Positions 5,179 to 5,819 of a stretch of 5,819 nucleotides of DNA are shown here, in pieces. Numbering within the stretch: the first letter of the stretch is position 1; each line of letters starts with the position of its first letter. The notes under the pieces were generated by a model that was not told the DNA's origin, searched no databases, and worked only from the letters and a program-made list of their open reading frames with translations. Position numbers and translations under genes: made by a program. The DNA comes from Caldifarciminota bacterium. Its GTDB lineage: Bacteria > Hydrothermota > Hydrothermia > B15-G9. The DNA is taken from NCBI GenBank assembly GCA_027064565.1, contig JAMOPK010000386.1:1-5819 (forward strand). Reading direction: 5' to 3'.

Positions 5179-5819
5179 ATCACCGCTCCTGATTCAATAT
5201 TTGCATCTTTGAGGATTATGCCCGGGCCAATTGTGACATCGCTGCCAATCTTTGTTTTGCCGAGTAGGCTCACAAATGGATAGATCAATGTGTCCTGTCC
5301 AATTTCAACGTCATATTCGACATAAACTTGTTGTGGCCTGACAAAGGTTACCCCTCGTTGCGTCCAGCAGTTAACGATGCGTTCCTGCATAATCTCCTCG
5401 GCCATTGCAAGGTCCTGACGGGTGTTAACCCCTATCGTTTCCTTCCAATCTTCGATCTTGTAAGCATAGACTCCGCCGATCCGCCTCTGGAGTATCTCGA
5501 TGACGTCGGTGAGGTAATATTCCTTCTGCCTGTTATCCGGCCTGATCTCCGAGAGCCATTTGAAAAGCCATTCGCTTTCAAAAACGTAAAACCCGGAGTT
5601 GATCTCCTTGATCTCCTTCTCCTCGGGGAAAGCATCAGCCTCCTCGACGATCATCATGATCCTGTCTCCCACCGAGCGAATTATCCTGCCGTATCCGTGT
5701 GGATTGGGATGTTCGGTGGTCAACACCGTTGCGATGGCACCACGCCCGATATGGAAGTCCACGAGTGACCGGGCAGTATCCTTTTTCAACAGAGGTGCAT
5801 CTCCGGGCATGACAAAAAG
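5163..5819 (-). CDS. GlmU-like UDP-GlcNAc pyrophosphorylase with shortened beta-helix domain (5' end outside window)
   Basis: The reading frame is open at the window edge: the first visible residues LFVMPGDAPLL match the metal- and substrate-binding 'GDxPL' motif that lies about 100 residues into GlmU, so the N-terminal nucleotide-binding part is missing. Downstream are GYGRIIR (substrate glycine loop), IVEEADA, EINSGFYVF (glutamate and asparagine sugar contacts), KEYYLTDVI, and GVNTRQDLAMAE with the metal-binding Asn. This supports a working uridylyltransferase half that makes UDP-GlcNAc from GlcNAc-1-P and UTP. After 'GVTFVRP' only about three left-handed beta-helix turns follow (IGQDT, LGKTKIGSDVTIGPGIIL), and then the protein ends in WKKK. 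Full GlmU continues for roughly 150 more residues holding the acetyltransferase catalytic residues, none of which occur here. A related nucleotidylyltransferase for another sugar is possible, but the motif set favours GlmU. The gene overlaps gatC by 16 bases. Confidence 0.88.
   Translation of the reverse strand, partial: LFVMPGDAPLLKKDTARSLVDFHIGRGAIATVLTTEHPNPHGYGRIIRSVGDRIMMIVEEADAFPEEKEIKEINSGFYVFESEWLFKWLSEIRPDNRQKEYYLTDVIEILQRRIGGVYAYKIEDWKETIGVNTRQDLAMAEEIMQERIVNCWTQRGVTFVRPQQVYVEYDVEIGQDTLIYPFVSLLGKTKIGSDVTIGPGIILKDANIESGAVIWKKK

Overview
The window reads as a bacterial chromosome segment in which every gene I can support lies on the minus strand, so transcription runs from high to low coordinates. 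Coding density is close to complete. The only non-coding gap of note is about 80 bases (3755-3835). I see no RNA gene, mobile element, CRISPR array or rho-independent terminator. A bacterium is indicated by a GlmU-type sugar-nucleotide enzyme, GatC and a PilM-like protein. A diderm is suggested, though not proven, by an exported AMIN-like protein next to PilM-like and PilP/GspC-like genes. Base composition is moderate and even along the window. The sequence does not identify a phylum; the divergence of several proteins from their textbook relatives suggests a poorly sampled lineage.

Upstream block (5819 down to 3836). First comes the 3' part of a GlmU-like uridylyltransferase gene, cut by the window edge, whose beta-helix domain stops early. 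Next is gatC, a subunit of the tRNA-dependent amidotransferase. Last is a divergent YchF/DUF933-type GTPase or ATPase. The three overlap by 16 and 4 bases and look like one translationally coupled unit.

Gap (3755-3835). It is AT-rich and holds a plausible sigma70-type promoter with a 17-base spacer, a 10-base perfect palindrome beside the -10 element, and a strong Shine-Dalgarno site for the next gene.

Downstream block (3754 down to 1). This is a compact cassette: a polytopic membrane protein with a Glu/Thr-rich tail, a short PilM-like actin-fold protein, a bitopic protein (cytoplasmic stub, one membrane helix, short coil, PilP/GspC-like beta domain), and an exported AMIN-like protein with a basic linker and a two-cysteine C-terminal region. 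After 18 bases comes the N-terminal part of a GT4-type glycosyltransferase, which runs off the low-coordinate edge.

The middle four genes resemble a reduced type IV pilus/type II secretion inner-membrane alignment complex (PilM-N-O-P plus the PilQ N-terminus). No pilin, ATPase, PilC or secretin is visible, and an unfamiliar polytopic protein sits at the head. This possible envelope-spanning assembly is the most interesting content of the window. Its function is not determinable from the sequence alone.
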